A stretch of 64,000 bases of DNA from positions 1 through 64,000 of the forward strand of contig NZ_JAQQLF010000019.1 in assembly GCF_028548455.1 (NCBI RefSeq), given 5' to 3'. The DNA is from Vogesella aquatica. Its GTDB lineage: Bacteria > Pseudomonadota > Gammaproteobacteria > Burkholderiales > Chromobacteriaceae. The stretch's first letter is position 1, and every line of letters begins with the position of its first letter. Shown one piece after another: positions 28,655 to 38,194 of this stretch. Under the pieces are notes generated by a model that saw nothing but the letters and a program-made list of their open reading frames with translations, made no database searches and had not been told where the DNA came from. Both the position numbers and the translations under genes were made by a program.

Positions 28655-29233
28655 ATGGCCTGGTACGAGCAGGTATTGCAGTTCTGGTTCGGCGGTAGCG
28701 GCGACGACATGCTGGCCCTGCCGCGCGAGGCCTGGTTCAAGAAAGACCCGGTGTTTGACGGCATCATCCGCGAGCGCTTTGCGCCGCTGCTGGCCGAGTT
28801 GGCCGCCGGCACGCTGCAGCCCGACGCCAGCGACGCGCGCCAGGTGCTGGCCTGGCTGATCGTGGCCGACCAGTTCCCGCGCAACCTGTACCGTGGCCAG
28901 GCGCAGGCTTTTGCTACCGACGCGCAGGCGCTGGCCGCCAGCCACGCCGCGCTGGCGGCGCGGCTGGATATCCGCCTGCCGCCGGTGGCGCGCTGGTTTG
29001 TCTACCTGCCGCTGGAGCACAGCGAGCAGCTGGCCGACCAGGAAGCATCCGTGCGCCGCTTCGAGAGCCTGCCGCATGGCAGCCCGGGGCGCGACAATGT
29101 AATCGACTTTGCCCGGCGGCATCACGAGATCGTCGCCCGTTTCGGCCGTTTCCCGCACCGCAATGCGGCGCTGGGGCGGCCGTCTACCCAGGACGAGCTG
29201 ACCTTTCTGGCCCAGCCAGGCAGCGCGTTCTGA
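28655..29233 (+). CDS. DUF924 family protein
   Basis: A 192-residue all-helical protein with DUF924 blocks ([71 protein letters not shown]). The family has a TPR-like fold and no settled function. The SD GGAG fits the ATG at 28655 better than the one at 28652. It is embedded between rfaE1 and hldD, probably co-transcribed. Confidence 0.85.
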   Translation: MAWYEQVLQFWFGGSGDDMLALPREAWFKKDPVFDGIIRERFAPLLAELAAGTLQPDASDARQVLAWLIVADQFPRNLYRGQAQAFATDAQALAASHAALAARLDIRLPPVARWFVYLPLEHSEQLADQEASVRRFESLPHGSPGRDNVIDFARRHHEIVARFGRFPHRNAALGRPSTQDELTFLAQPGSAF

Positions 29234-29252
29234 ACGCATACAAGGAACAAGC

Positions 29253-30248
29253 ATGACTATCGTAGTGACCGGTGCGGCCGGTTTTATCGGCTCCAATATC
29301 GTGAAGGCGCTGAACGCGCGTGGCGAAACCGACATCCTGGCGGTGGACAACCTCAGCAAGGGCGACAAGTTCGTCAACCTGGTGGGCTGCGAGATCAGCG
29401 ACTACCTGGACAAGCAGGACTTCATCAGCCTGATCGGCAGTGGCGATTTCGACGGTGAAATCACCGCCATCCTGCACCAGGGTGCCTGCTCCGACACCAT
29501 GAACCACGACGGCAAGTACATGATGGAGAACAACTACCAGTACACGCTGGAGCTGTTCGAATTCTGCCAGGCCGAGGAAATCCCCTTCCTGTACGCCAGC
29601 AGCGCCGCCACTTACGGTAAGGGCACTACCTTCAAGGAAGACCGCCAGTACGAAGGCCCGCTCAATGTATACGGCTACTCCAAGTTCCTGTTCGACCAGA
29701 TCCTGCGCCGCCGCATGGCCGAAGGCCTGACCGCGCAAGTGGCCGGCTTTCGCTACTTCAATGTGTACGGCCCGCAAGAGCAGCACAAAGGCCGCATGGC
29801 CTCGGTGGCCTTCCACAACTTCAACCAGTACCGCGAAACCGGCAAGGTGAAATTGTTTGGCGGCTACGACGGCTACGCCGACGGCACGCAGAGCCGCGAC
29901 TTCGTGTCGGTGGAAGACGTGGTGAAGGTGAACCTGTACTTCCTGGATAACCCGGACAAGAGCGGCATCTTCAATCTGGGCTCCGGCCGTGCGCAGCCGT
30001 TCAACGACGTGGCCGTGGCCACCGTCAACGCCTGCCGCCGCCACGAAGGCAAGCCGGCACTGACGCTGCCCGAGCTGGTAGAGCAGGGCATCCTGGAATA
30101 CATCGACTTCCCGGACGCGCTGAAAGGCAAGTACCAGAGCTTCACCCAGGCCGATATCGGCAAGCTGCGCAGTGCCGGTTACAGCGATGCCATGCTCACC
30201 GTAGAGCAGGGCGTGGACCGCTACGTGGACTGGCTGATGAGCCGATGA
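29253..30248 (+). CDS. hldD: ADP-L-glycero-D-manno-heptose 6-epimerase
   Basis: A 331-residue extended short-chain dehydrogenase. It shows the NADP motif [25 protein letters not shown], the catalytic [10 protein letters not shown] and [19 protein letters not shown]. It epimerises ADP-D,D-heptose to the L,D form for the LPS core. It overlaps the following Nudix gene by ATGA. Confidence 0.97.
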   Translation: MTIVVTGAAGFIGSNIVKALNARGETDILAVDNLSKGDKFVNLVGCEISDYLDKQDFISLIGSGDFDGEITAILHQGACSDTMNHDGKYMMENNYQYTLELFEFCQAEEIPFLYASSAATYGKGTTFKEDRQYEGPLNVYGYSKFLFDQILRRRMAEGLTAQVAGFRYFNVYGPQEQHKGRMASVAFHNFNQYRETGKVKLFGGYDGYADGTQSRDFVSVEDVVKVNLYFLDNPDKSGIFNLGSGRAQPFNDVAVATVNACRRHEGKPALTLPELVEQGILEYIDFPDALKGKYQSFTQADIGKLRSAGYSDAMLTVEQGVDRYVDWLMSR

Positions 30249-30766
30249 GCCGACACGCCGCCCTGCCGGTACGCGTGGCAGCGCGTTTGCTGCTGCGCGA
30301 CCCCGACGGGCGGGTGCTGCTGTTCCCCTACCGGCCGCCCGCTCTGGGCGGCCGTATTGTTTACTGGTTCACCCCTGGCGGTGGTGTGCACGCCGGCGAA
30401 AGCCTGGCCGACGCTGCCTGCCGCGAATGCCTGGAGGAAACCGGCTACGCGTTGGCCGACCCTGGCGAGCCGCTGGCGCGGCGCCAGTTTGCCATGCGCC
30501 TGCCGGACGGAGGCGAGGTATGGGCCGACGAGTATTACTTTCACGTACGGGTTGGCCGCATCGCCCTGCAGCAGGATGGCTGGAGCGTGCAGGAGCGCGC
30601 CAGTATGGGGCAGGGGCGCTGGTTTGACGCGGCTGCGCTGGCTCACCCGCCGCAGCCTGTTTTTCCCGAACACCTGCCGGCCATGCTGGCCGCAGCCGAT
30701 GCGCGCGACGCACTGGCCGCGCCACCTGACGTGCGCGATGGCGACACGCTTGTGCCCAAAAAATGA
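30245..30766 (+). CDS. Nudix hydrolase
   Basis: A 173-residue Nudix protein. The full Nudix box is visible at about 40-62 ([18 protein letters not shown] followed by EETG), providing the metal-binding RExxEE residues. The substrate is a nucleoside diphosphate linked to some moiety, not readable from sequence. It starts inside the hldD stop. A GGTTGGCCGCA copy encodes Val-Gly-Arg-Ile, a different frame from most copies. Confidence 0.9.
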   Translation: MSRHAALPVRVAARLLLRDPDGRVLLFPYRPPALGGRIVYWFTPGGGVHAGESLADAACRECLEETGYALADPGEPLARRQFAMRLPDGGEVWADEYYFHVRVGRIALQQDGWSVQERASMGQGRWFDAAALAHPPQPVFPEHLPAMLAAADARDALAAPPDVRDGDTLVPKK

Positions 30767-30834
30767 GCATTACTGTTGCCAGGCGGCGATAGCTGATAAC
30801 ATCAGGCTATTGAAATTGCCAGGATTGTAAAGCC

Positions 30835-31290
30835 ATGAAATGCCCCTTCTGCGGCTGCGCCGATACCCAGGTGGTAGATTCCCGCGTCAGCGAAGACGGC
30901 AGCAGCATACGTCGCCGCCGCCGCTGTACCAGCTGCGACAAGCGCTTTACAACCTTTGAAACCGCCGAAGTGCGCATGCCGCAAGTGGTGAAAACCGGCG
31001 GCCACCGCACCGAGTTCGACGTGGAAAAGGTACGCACCAGTTTCCTGCGCGCGCTGCACAAGCGCCCGGTGTCTACCCCGCTGGTAGACGACGCCATCAA
31101 CCGCATCAGCCAGCGCCTGTTGCAGCTGGGCGAGCGCGAGGTGTCCAGCCGTTATATCGGCGAAATGGTAATGAACGAGCTGGCCAAGCTGGACAAGGTG
31201 GCCTACGTGCGCTTTGCCTCGGTGTACAAGAGCTTCCAGGATATTTCCGAGTTCACCGACGCCATCGAGGAAATACAGGGCAAAGGCTAA
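30835..31290 (+). CDS. nrdR: Transcriptional repressor NrdR
   Basis: A 151-residue NrdR with an N-terminal zinc ribbon ([17 protein letters not shown], then [12 protein letters not shown]) and an ATP-cone (about 49-139; [17 protein letters not shown]). It represses ribonucleotide reductase genes in response to bound nucleotides. nrdR near ribD is a conserved pairing; here two acetyltransferase genes lie between them. A terminator follows. Confidence 0.97.
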   Translation: MKCPFCGCADTQVVDSRVSEDGSSIRRRRRCTSCDKRFTTFETAEVRMPQVVKTGGHRTEFDVEKVRTSFLRALHKRPVSTPLVDDAINRISQRLLQLGEREVSSRYIGEMVMNELAKLDKVAYVRFASVYKSFQDISEFTDAIEEIQGKG

Positions 31291-31335
31291 GGCCGGCCCA
31301 GGCCGTAGCGGCCGCCAAGATGCGGTGAACCAGAC

Positions 31336-31362
31336 AACCCTGTCGTGCGCGGCAGGGTTTTT
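31336..31362 (+). terminator. Rho-independent terminator after nrdR
   Basis: AACCCTGTCG (31336-31345) pairs with CGGCAGGGTT (31350-31359) with one mismatch around loop TGCG, then a T-run. Confidence 0.82.
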
Positions 31363-31389
31363 CATAGCTGGAACTTAAGGGGGAGTGAC

Positions 31390-31929
31390 GTGAATACTTG
31401 TCTGCGGCCAGTCGCCGAGCAGGATGCCGCAGCGTTGTTTACGCTGGTGGACACCCACCGCGCCGCGCTGGCGAGCTGGCTGCCGTGGGTGGCGGCCACC
31501 CATACCCAGCAAGATAGCCTGGCTTTTTTGCAGCATAGCGTGGCGGCGCGCCAGCAAGGCAGCCAGTACGACTGGCTGATTCTGGTGGATGGCCAGCTGG
31601 CCGGTGTGTGCGGCCTGCATAGCGTGTCTGCGGCCAACCGCCGTGCCTGTGTCGGTTACTGGCTGGCGCCGCCTTACGTTGGCCGCGGCGTGATGCAGGC
31701 GGCGCTGCAGCAGCTGTGCGGGCAGGCGTTTGGCCCGCTGGGCCTGCAGCGCCTGGTAATCGACCCGGCGCTGGCGAATGTGCGCAGCATCGCGGTGGCA
31801 CAGCGTGCAGGCTTCGGTTTCGAGGGCATACTGCGCCAGCATTTATGGTTGCACGGCCAGCCGCACGACGCCGCCAGCTACAGCCTGCTGGCCACGGAGT
31901 GGGCAGTACGCCAGCCTGTACAGGCTTGA
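31390..31929 (+). CDS. RimJ/RimL-type GNAT acetyltransferase (tandem copy 1)
   Basis: A 179-residue GNAT. It shows LRPVAEQDAAALFTLVDTH, WLPWVAATHTQQDSLAF, GYWLAPPYVGRGVMQAAL (acetyl-CoA loop) and NVRSIAVAQRAGFGFEGILR, as in RimJ/RimL/SpeG-like enzymes that acetylate N-termini or small amines. The start is GTG 31390, after AAGGGGGAGTGAC. It is clearly paralogous to the next gene; the two form a tandem duplication inserted between nrdR and ribD. Confidence 0.87.
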   Translation: MNTCLRPVAEQDAAALFTLVDTHRAALASWLPWVAATHTQQDSLAFLQHSVAARQQGSQYDWLILVDGQLAGVCGLHSVSAANRRACVGYWLAPPYVGRGVMQAALQQLCGQAFGPLGLQRLVIDPALANVRSIAVAQRAGFGFEGILRQHLWLHGQPHDAASYSLLATEWAVRQPVQA

Positions 31930-31986
31930 CGCTGGCTGGCGGCCAACCTTAGTCTGTGGGCTCGCAGTTCCATCAGAAAGCCTGAC

Positions 31987-32529
31987 ATGACCTCCGCCGT
32001 TACCCTTCGCCCGCTTGAACCTGCCGACGCCGATGCGTTGTTCTCCCTCGTCAATAGCAGCCGCGACAGCCTGTCGCAGTGGCTGCCCTGGGTGGATACC
32101 ACCCGCAGCGCCGCCGATTCGCTTACCTTCATCCAGCATACGCAAGCCGAGCGCGACGCCGGCCGCGTTCATACCTGGCTGATTCTGGCCGACGGCCAGC
32201 CTGCCGGCGTGTGCGACCTGCACGGCGTGAGCTTGCTGAACCTGCATGGCTCTATCGGCTACTGGCTGGCCGATAGCTACGTTGGCCGCGGCTATCTGCC
32301 ACAGGCGCTGGCACAGGTGCTGCATACCGCGTTTGCCGAGCTGGGTTTGAACCGTGTGGATATCGTGAGTGCGGCGGCCAACCTGCGCAGCTGCGCGGTG
32401 GCAGAGCGTAGCGGCTTTACCCAGGAAGGCGTGCTGCGCGGCTATCTGCGTATCCGCGAGCGTTTCTGGGATGCCCGCATCTACAGCCTGCTGGCCGCCG
32501 ACTGGCGTGCCGCGCAAGGGCAGGCATGA
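31987..32529 (+). CDS. RimJ/RimL-type GNAT acetyltransferase (tandem copy 2)
   Basis: A 180-residue paralogue of the preceding gene with the same block order: LRPLEPADADALFSLVNSS, WLPWVDTTRSAADSLTF, GYWLADSYVGRGYLPQAL, NLRSCAVAERSGFTQEGVLR. By eye a large part of the residues match copy 1, indicating duplication followed by divergence. Its stop overlaps the ribD start (ATGA), so it is translated with ribD. The substrate is unknown. Confidence 0.88.
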   Translation: MTSAVTLRPLEPADADALFSLVNSSRDSLSQWLPWVDTTRSAADSLTFIQHTQAERDAGRVHTWLILADGQPAGVCDLHGVSLLNLHGSIGYWLADSYVGRGYLPQALAQVLHTAFAELGLNRVDIVSAAANLRSCAVAERSGFTQEGVLRGYLRIRERFWDARIYSLLAADWRAAQGQA

Positions 32530-33656
32530 TGAGCGAGCCGCAAGGCCTGCTGCCGCAAGATTACCCCTATATGCAGCAGGCCTTGCGCCTGGCTGCCGCG
32601 GCGACCCGCCGCGCCGCGCCCAACCCCGGTGTGGGCTGCGTGCTGGTGCGCGATGGCCAGGTGATAGGCGAGGGCGCTACCCTGCGTGTGGGGGGCGACC
32701 ATGCCGAAATCCAGGCTATCAAAGACTGCTACGCCCGTGGCCATAGCCCGGCCGGCGCCACCGCCTACGTCACGCTGGAGCCGTGCAGCCATTATGGCCG
32801 TACCCCGCCGTGCGCCGAGCGGCTGATCAAGGAAAACATCGGCCGCGTGGTGGCCGCCATGGTGGACCCGTACCACGAAGTAGCCGGGCGCGGCATTGCC
32901 ATGCTCAACGCGGCCGGCATTCCGGCGGTGGCCGGCTGCCTGCAAGCCGAGGCACAGTACGTGCACCGTGGTTTCCTGTCGCGCGTTACGCGCCAGCGCC
33001 CCTGGGTCACGCTGAAGGCCGCCGCCACGCTGGATGGCAAGACGGCGCTGCTCAATGGTGTCAGCCAATGGATTACCGGCCCTGACGCCCGCCGTGACGT
33101 ACAGCAGCTGCGTGCGGCCAACTGTGCCATGCTCACCGGTAGCGGTACCGTGCTGGCCGACGACCCGCAGCTCACCGTGCGCGAGGTGGCCGTGCCCAGC
33201 CAGCCGCTGCGCGTGGTGGTGGACAGCCGCCTGGCCACGCCGCCCGCGGCACGCATTTACGATACCGCCGTGGCGCCCACCCTGCTGGTGACTGCGGTGG
33301 CGGATGCCACGCTGCATGCGCCGTATCTGGCCCGCGGCGTACAAATACGCGTGTTGTCTGCGCCAGATCAGCGTGTGGATTTGCCGGCACTGCTACAAAG
33401 CCTGGCAGCAGATGGCATCAACCAGCTAATGGTAGAAGCCGGTGCCGGCCTGAACGGTGCGCTGGTGCAAGCCGGGCTGGTGGACGACATCGTGCTCTAC
33501 CTGGCGCCTTATCTGGCCGGCGATGCGGCACGCGGGCTGTTTGCCTGGCCGGCGTTGCAGTCGCTGGACGACAAGCTGGCGCTGCGCATCAGCGACACCC
33601 GCATGGTTGGCCGCGACCTGCGCCTGACCCTGCAGCCCGACCCTAACCCGAGCTAA
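32526..33656 (+). CDS. ribD: Bifunctional riboflavin deaminase/reductase RibD
   Basis: A 376-residue enzyme. The N-terminal deaminase (about 10-150) has the zinc ligands in DHAEIQAI and LEPCSHYGRTPPC. The C-terminal reductase has LKAAATLDGKTAL, GSGTVLADDPQLTVR and MVEAGAGLNGALV. It performs the second and third steps of riboflavin synthesis. Its ATG overlaps the GNAT stop. The following gene starts after 7 bases. Confidence 0.96.
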   Translation: MMSEPQGLLPQDYPYMQQALRLAAAATRRAAPNPGVGCVLVRDGQVIGEGATLRVGGDHAEIQAIKDCYARGHSPAGATAYVTLEPCSHYGRTPPCAERLIKENIGRVVAAMVDPYHEVAGRGIAMLNAAGIPAVAGCLQAEAQYVHRGFLSRVTRQRPWVTLKAAATLDGKTALLNGVSQWITGPDARRDVQQLRAANCAMLTGSGTVLADDPQLTVREVAVPSQPLRVVVDSRLATPPAARIYDTAVAPTLLVTAVADATLHAPYLARGVQIRVLSAPDQRVDLPALLQSLAADGINQLMVEAGAGLNGALVQAGLVDDIVLYLAPYLAGDAARGLFAWPALQSLDDKLALRISDTRMVGRDLRLTLQPDPNPS

Positions 33657-33663
33657 CCCCCGC

Positions 33664-34722
33664 ATGCTGCTGACCGAACACACCCTGTACCGCCTTGCCC
33701 ACGCCACCTTGCTGGCGCTGGGTTCTGGCAATGAAGAAGCCGCTGTCGTGGCACAGCATCTGGTGTCAGCCAACCTCAAAGGCCACCCCAGCCACGGCGT
33801 GGGCATGCTGCCTTTCTATGTGGACAGTGTGCGCAACGGTACTTTGCAGCCGGGTGAGCCAGCCTGGCTGCTGAACGACAGCGGTGCCATCCTGCAGTTT
33901 GACGGCGAGCGCGGTTACGGCCAGCGCGTGGTGCGCGAGGCGGTGGACGCCGCTATCGAGCGCGTGGCGCACACCGGCATCGTGCTGCTGACTGTGCGCA
34001 ATAGCCACCATATGGGCCGCATCGGCAGCTATGGCGAGCAGGTGGCGGCTGCGGGCAAGGTGGGGCTATTCTTTGTCAACGTCACCGACTTTCCCCAGCC
34101 GCTGGTGGCACCGTTTGGCGGCTCTGCCGCGCGCTTTGGTACCAATCCCTTGTGCGTGGCGTTTCCGGCGGGGGAGCAGGAGCCGCCGTTCATTCTGGAT
34201 TTCGCCACCAGCATGGTGGCCTATGGCAAGACGCGGGTAGCCTACCTGGCCGGCAAGACGTTTGACGAAGAAGTCATGCTGGACGCGGATGGCCTGCCCA
34301 CGGCCAACCCTGCCGCCATGCACGAGCAGCCTACCGGTGCGCTGCGCCCCATCGCGGCGCACAAAGGCGGTGGCCTGGTGGCGGCCATCGAGTTTCTGGC
34401 GGGCCTGCTGTCGGGCGGGGGCACCCTGCAGCCGGGCAATGCCCGCCTGGGCGGTATCGTGAACAACCTGACCGCTGTCATCATCGACCCGGAAGCCGTA
34501 GCCGACGTAAGCTGGCTGCGTGAGGAATACGACGCCATGGCCGCCTATATCCGCAGCTCGCCAGCCCCGGCCGGGCAAGCGCCGCTGATGCTGGCCGGCC
34601 AGCCGGAGCGCCAGCGTGCAGCAGAAGCCGCAGTACACGGGGTAGAGATGTCGGATAATGAATGGGCAGCCATACTGGGCGCTGCGCGTAGAGCAGGGGT
34701 GCCCGCACCCGAGCTGCTGTAA
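33664..34722 (+). CDS. Ldh family NAD(P)-dependent oxidoreductase (malate/lactate dehydrogenase type 2)
   Basis: A 352-residue member of the MDH2/LDH2 family. It shows LKGHPSHGVGMLPFYVDSV, RNSHHMGRIGSYGEQVAAAG, FVNVTDF, FGTNPLCVAFPAG and LDFATSMVAYGK. Members act on malate, lactate, ureidoglycolate, sulfolactate or similar 2-hydroxyacids; specificity is not readable. It is probably co-transcribed with ribD (7-base gap) and followed by an unknown gene at 34735. Confidence 0.88.
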   Translation: MLLTEHTLYRLAHATLLALGSGNEEAAVVAQHLVSANLKGHPSHGVGMLPFYVDSVRNGTLQPGEPAWLLNDSGAILQFDGERGYGQRVVREAVDAAIERVAHTGIVLLTVRNSHHMGRIGSYGEQVAAAGKVGLFFVNVTDFPQPLVAPFGGSAARFGTNPLCVAFPAGEQEPPFILDFATSMVAYGKTRVAYLAGKTFDEEVMLDADGLPTANPAAMHEQPTGALRPIAAHKGGGLVAAIEFLAGLLSGGGTLQPGNARLGGIVNNLTAVIIDPEAVADVSWLREEYDAMAAYIRSSPAPAGQAPLMLAGQPERQRAAEAAVHGVEMSDNEWAAILGAARRAGVPAPELL

Positions 34723-34734
34723 GGAAGCAAGACC

Positions 34735-35385
34735 ATGCCTCAGGACAAGATGGACGACGCACTGGATGCCTACCTGCGTCTCTTGGACAGCAAAGGTGCC
34801 GATGCCGGGGTTATCGCCTATCGGCGCCGCATTCTGGCCAGGCTGAACCAGATTTTACGCAGCCAGCGCGGCGGTACGGATATCTACCGTGCCGCCGTGG
34901 ATGCCCTGTTGTCGCTGTGCCCGCCAGGCGACCGCGCCGGCGCCATGACCGCAGCGCGCGAGTACTATTATTTCTGGCTCGACGACGTCAAAAAGCTGGC
35001 CGCACTGAACGCCCGCGACGGCTTTACCACCCACCATATCCGGCTGCCGGCGCACGGCAGTTTTGAAAGCCTGCAGCAGCGTATGCTGAGCGATGGTTTT
35101 AGTAGCTATCCGCCCTCGCTGGACATTTATCTGGGCCAGCTGTACGAGCTGGGCTCGGACGAAAGCATGCTGGCCGAGCGCGGCGAGCTGATTCGCCCGC
35201 TGCTCTACCTGCTGCATGGCCACCCGCACCACCCGGACAGCTTTCGTACCGCTATCGATGCCATGCTGCTGCACCTGGGCGATAGCCAGGCGCGCGATAC
35301 CTTCCTGATCATTGCGCGCGAATTTTTCTACTACTGGATATCGTTTCCCGACGCCGGCGTACGCGCCGCACCGCGCCCGGCCTGA
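34735..35385 (+). CDS. Hypothetical protein with internal two-fold repeat (216 aa)
   Basis: I do not recognise this 216-residue protein. It has an internal duplication: YRAAVDALLSLC...AREYYYFWLD around residues 48-82 and FRTAIDAMLLHLGD...AREFFYYWIS around residues 167-200. Each is a long helix pair ending in an aromatic Tyr/Phe-Tyr-Trp patch, so the protein is probably all-alpha and pseudo-symmetric. It is soluble with no signal. It lies 12 bases after the Ldh gene, with an SD AAGGAAG. Confidence 0.7.
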   Translation: MPQDKMDDALDAYLRLLDSKGADAGVIAYRRRILARLNQILRSQRGGTDIYRAAVDALLSLCPPGDRAGAMTAAREYYYFWLDDVKKLAALNARDGFTTHHIRLPAHGSFESLQQRMLSDGFSSYPPSLDIYLGQLYELGSDESMLAERGELIRPLLYLLHGHPHHPDSFRTAIDAMLLHLGDSQARDTFLIIAREFFYYWISFPDAGVRAAPRPA

Positions 35386-35461
35386 GCCCGTCCGAACAGA
35401 CAATTGCCGCCCGGCGCAGCTGCAGGCATCATCTCAGCCTTGTTTATCCAAGGTGCCTGCC

Positions 35462-36949
35462 ATGACCCAACCCGCTTACCCGCAGCTGGAAACCGCCTTT
35501 ACCCGCCTGTACCGCTACCAGCACCTGGCCGCCATTGCCGGCTGGGATCAGGCTGCCATGATGCCATCCAAAGGTAACGATGCCCGCGCGGCAGCCATGG
35601 CAGAGCTGCAGGTGCTGATGCACCACACGCTGACCGACCCGGCTTTGCGCGGCCTGTTCGATGCGGCCAACAGCGAAGCACTGACGCCGGTACAGCAAGC
35701 CAGCCTGCGCGAGATGCGCCGCGAGTGGCAAAACGCCAACCTGCTACCCGCCAGCCTGGTCGAGGCCAAAAGCCTGGCCGGCAGCCGCTGCGAACACGCC
35801 TGGCGTAGCCAGCGCAAGGCCAACGACTGGCAAGGCTTTTTGCAGAACTTCCGCGAGGTGGTCAAGCTGTCGCGCGAGGAAGCACAGTATCTGTCCGACA
35901 CCACCGGCGTATCGCGCTACGACGCCCTGATGAACCTGTACGAGCCGGGCATGAACAGCGCCGAAGTACAGCGCATTTTCGACGACGTGAAGAGCTGGCT
36001 GCCAGGCCTGATCCGCGACACTATGCAAAAACAGGCGGGCGAGCAGGTATTGCAGGCGCAGGGGCCGTTTGCCATCGAAGCACAGCGCGCGCTGGGCATC
36101 GAGGTGATGGGGGTGCTGGGCTTCGACTTTGACGCAGGCCGCCTCGACGTATCGGTGCACCCGTTCTGTGGTGGTGTCGCCGAAGACGTGCGCATCACCA
36201 CCCGTTACCGGGACGACGATTTCGTGCAAAGCCTGATGGGTATCGTGCACGAAACCGGCCACGCCCGTTACGAGCAAGGCTTGCCGCGCGAGCTGGCGCA
36301 CTTGCCCGTAGGCCACGCCCGCTCCATGGGCATACACGAAAGCCAGAGCCTGTCGTTTGAAATGCAGCTGGGCCGCAACCCGGCCTTCTTGCAGCTGATT
36401 GCGCCGCTGGTGAAAAAGCACCTGGGCGAGCAGCCGGCTTTCGATGCGGCCAACCTGGGCCAGCTGTACAGCCGTGTACGCCCGGGCTATATCCGCGTAG
36501 ATGCCGACGAGCTGACGTATCCGGCGCACGTGATTCTGCGCTTCGAGATCGAGCGGGCGCTGATCGAAGGCGAGATCGAGGCAGAGGATATTCCTGCACT
36601 GTGGGATGAAAAAATGCTGGCTTACCTGGGTGTGGATACCCGCGGCAATTACCAGAACGGCTGCCTGCAGGATATCCACTGGACCGATGGCAGCTTTGGC
36701 TACTTCCCTAGCTACACCCTGGGTGCCATGTATGCGGCGCAGTACTTTGCCACCATCCGCCAGCAATACCCGGATCTGGATAGCCGTATTGCTACTGGCG
36801 ACCTGGCACCGGTATTCGACTGGCTGCAGAGCAATATCTGGCAGCAGGCCAGCCTGTGGAGCACGCCCGAGCTGGTACGCCGCGCCACCGGTGAAAGCCT
36901 GAACCCCGCGCATTTCCGTGCGCATTTGCAGGCGCGTTATCTGGGCTGA
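35462..36949 (+). CDS. M32 family metallocarboxypeptidase (Taq type)
   Basis: A 495-residue carboxypeptidase of the thermostable Taq family. The zinc HExxH is at residues 263-267 (IVHETGHARYEQGL), with the third ligand Glu in GIHESQSLSFEMQLG. It also has RVDADELTYPAHVILRFEIE and the N-terminal DQAAMMPSKGNDARA. It removes C-terminal residues from peptides in the cytoplasm. ATG 35462 was chosen over an upstream extension that overlaps the previous gene. A terminator follows. Confidence 0.95.
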   Translation: MTQPAYPQLETAFTRLYRYQHLAAIAGWDQAAMMPSKGNDARAAAMAELQVLMHHTLTDPALRGLFDAANSEALTPVQQASLREMRREWQNANLLPASLVEAKSLAGSRCEHAWRSQRKANDWQGFLQNFREVVKLSREEAQYLSDTTGVSRYDALMNLYEPGMNSAEVQRIFDDVKSWLPGLIRDTMQKQAGEQVLQAQGPFAIEAQRALGIEVMGVLGFDFDAGRLDVSVHPFCGGVAEDVRITTRYRDDDFVQSLMGIVHETGHARYEQGLPRELAHLPVGHARSMGIHESQSLSFEMQLGRNPAFLQLIAPLVKKHLGEQPAFDAANLGQLYSRVRPGYIRVDADELTYPAHVILRFEIERALIEGEIEAEDIPALWDEKMLAYLGVDTRGNYQNGCLQDIHWTDGSFGYFPSYTLGAMYAAQYFATIRQQYPDLDSRIATGDLAPVFDWLQSNIWQQASLWSTPELVRRATGESLNPAHFRAHLQARYLG

Positions 36950-37015
36950 ATATGGCGCGGTGTGCCTGGGTTAGGTGCCGGCATATTATGCTGATATCGC
37001 GAAGCTAAGCGAAAT

Positions 37016-37061
37016 AATACCCCGCATAAATCACTTCCAAGGAAGTTGTGCGGGGTATTTT
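37016..37061 (+). terminator. Rho-independent terminator after the M32 peptidase
   Basis: AATACCCCGCA (37016-37026) pairs with TGCGGGGTATT (37049-37059), with an inner ACTTCC/GGAAGT stem. AT-rich flanks make it likely bidirectional. Confidence 0.75.
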
Positions 37062-37129
37062 ACATATGTTGATTTATAAGCTAGCTATTTAATATGTGTT
37101 GTATGTATCGAAATATCAGAAGATGTGAT

Positions 37130-37260
37130 GTCACTATTTCACCCCCGCATGATTAGCAGTATAAATCCTGAGAAAGGGGCGTAGCGACGCGCCCGGATAC
37201 CATAAGAACATCATCAGGCAACACAGACGCAGTGCGTACTGCAGCCTGACAGGGGAGAAA
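37130..37260 (+). promoter_or_regulatory. Structured leader upstream of a diguanylate cyclase
   Basis: After an AT-rich likely promoter zone (37062-37130), the leader can form a nested stem TCAGGC (37214-37219)/GCCTGA (37244-37249) enclosing ACGC/GCGT (37227-37230 and 37234-37237), ending 3 bases before the SD AGGGGAG. A GGGGCG-type stem precedes it near 37175-37195. I cannot match it to a known riboswitch; it lacks the c-di-GMP-I motif. Confidence 0.4.
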
Positions 37261-37261
37261 C

Positions 37262-38194
37262 ATGTCGACGGGGCAGCAAGTTTTGGCACCTTACGACATC
37301 GAAAAGGTGCTGTTTCATAGCCTGGACGTGATACCCATTCCGGCGCTGGTGTCTACTTCGGACCCCGCGCTGGAGGGGAAGCGCAACCATTTGTTTATCA
37401 ACAAGGCTTTCCTGCAGCAGATCGGCTACAGCGCCGAGGAAATGCCCGATATGCTCAGCTGGTTTCAGCTGGCGTACCCCGACCCGGTTTACCGGCAGCA
37501 GGTTATCCGCGAGTGGCAAGAGACGGTAGAGGATAGCCTGGCGCGCGGGGAAAATGTGGCCGAGACCAGTGCCCTGGTGCGTTGCAAGAATGGCGAGCGG
37601 CGCTGGTTTATCGTGGCGGCCCAGATCAAGGCCGAGGTCCTGCCATCCTGGCATATCGTTACTTTTCGCGACGTACACGACCTGCATTGCATGGTGGAAG
37701 AAAATCGCCGCCTGTCCATTACCGACACGCTGACCCAGCTGGCCAACCGCCGCGAGGCCCAGATGCAGCTGGACCTCGCACGCAATGCCTTTTTGCACCG
37801 CGACCAGCCATTTAGCGTACTGTTGTGTGATGTCGATCACTTCAAAGCGCTGAATGACCGTTTCGGTCACAGCTGCGGTGATGAGGCGCTATGCCTGTTG
37901 TCCGCTACCTTGCAGGCCTGCGCGCGCCAGGGGGACTGTGTCGCGCGTTGGGGGGGGGAAGAGTTTCTGCTGCTGTTACCGGGTACGGCTTTAGCGGGTG
38001 CCATCGTGATGGCGCAGCGTATCCGTACCCAGATAGCGCAGATCGCCTTGCCTTGGGAGAACGCCCCATTGCTGAGCGTAAGCATAGGCTGTGCCACCAT
38101 GACGCCCGAGCTCACACTGGACGGCCTGATCCAGCAGGCCGACATGGCCTTGTATCGCGCCAAGGCAGCCGGGCGCAACTGCGTGATGGCCTGA
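37262..38194 (+). CDS. Diguanylate cyclase with PAS domain
   Basis: A 310-residue cytoplasmic protein. The PAS domain (about 25-140) shows NKAFLQQIGYSAEEM and RCKNGERRWFIVAAQI, and ends in the PAS-GGDEF linker EENRRLSITDTLTQLANRRE. The catalytic GGEEF is at 231-235, and an RQGD I-site lies five residues before. It is predicted to be active and feedback-inhibited. It is expressed from its own structured leader. The convergent neighbour is the cold-shock/Excalibur gene. Confidence 0.93.
   Translation: MSTGQQVLAPYDIEKVLFHSLDVIPIPALVSTSDPALEGKRNHLFINKAFLQQIGYSAEEMPDMLSWFQLAYPDPVYRQQVIREWQETVEDSLARGENVAETSALVRCKNGERRWFIVAAQIKAEVLPSWHIVTFRDVHDLHCMVEENRRLSITDTLTQLANRREAQMQLDLARNAFLHRDQPFSVLLCDVDHFKALNDRFGHSCGDEALCLLSATLQACARQGDCVARWGGEEFLLLLPGTALAGAIVMAQRIRTQIAQIALPWENAPLLSVSIGCATMTPELTLDGLIQQADMALYRAKAAGRNCVMA

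Noticed and set aside
37130-37260. c-di-GMP-I riboswitch before the diguanylate cyclase
   Set aside because: The characteristic GEMM core (GGGCAAACC...GGGACGCAAAGCC) is not present; only unassigned hairpins are seen.
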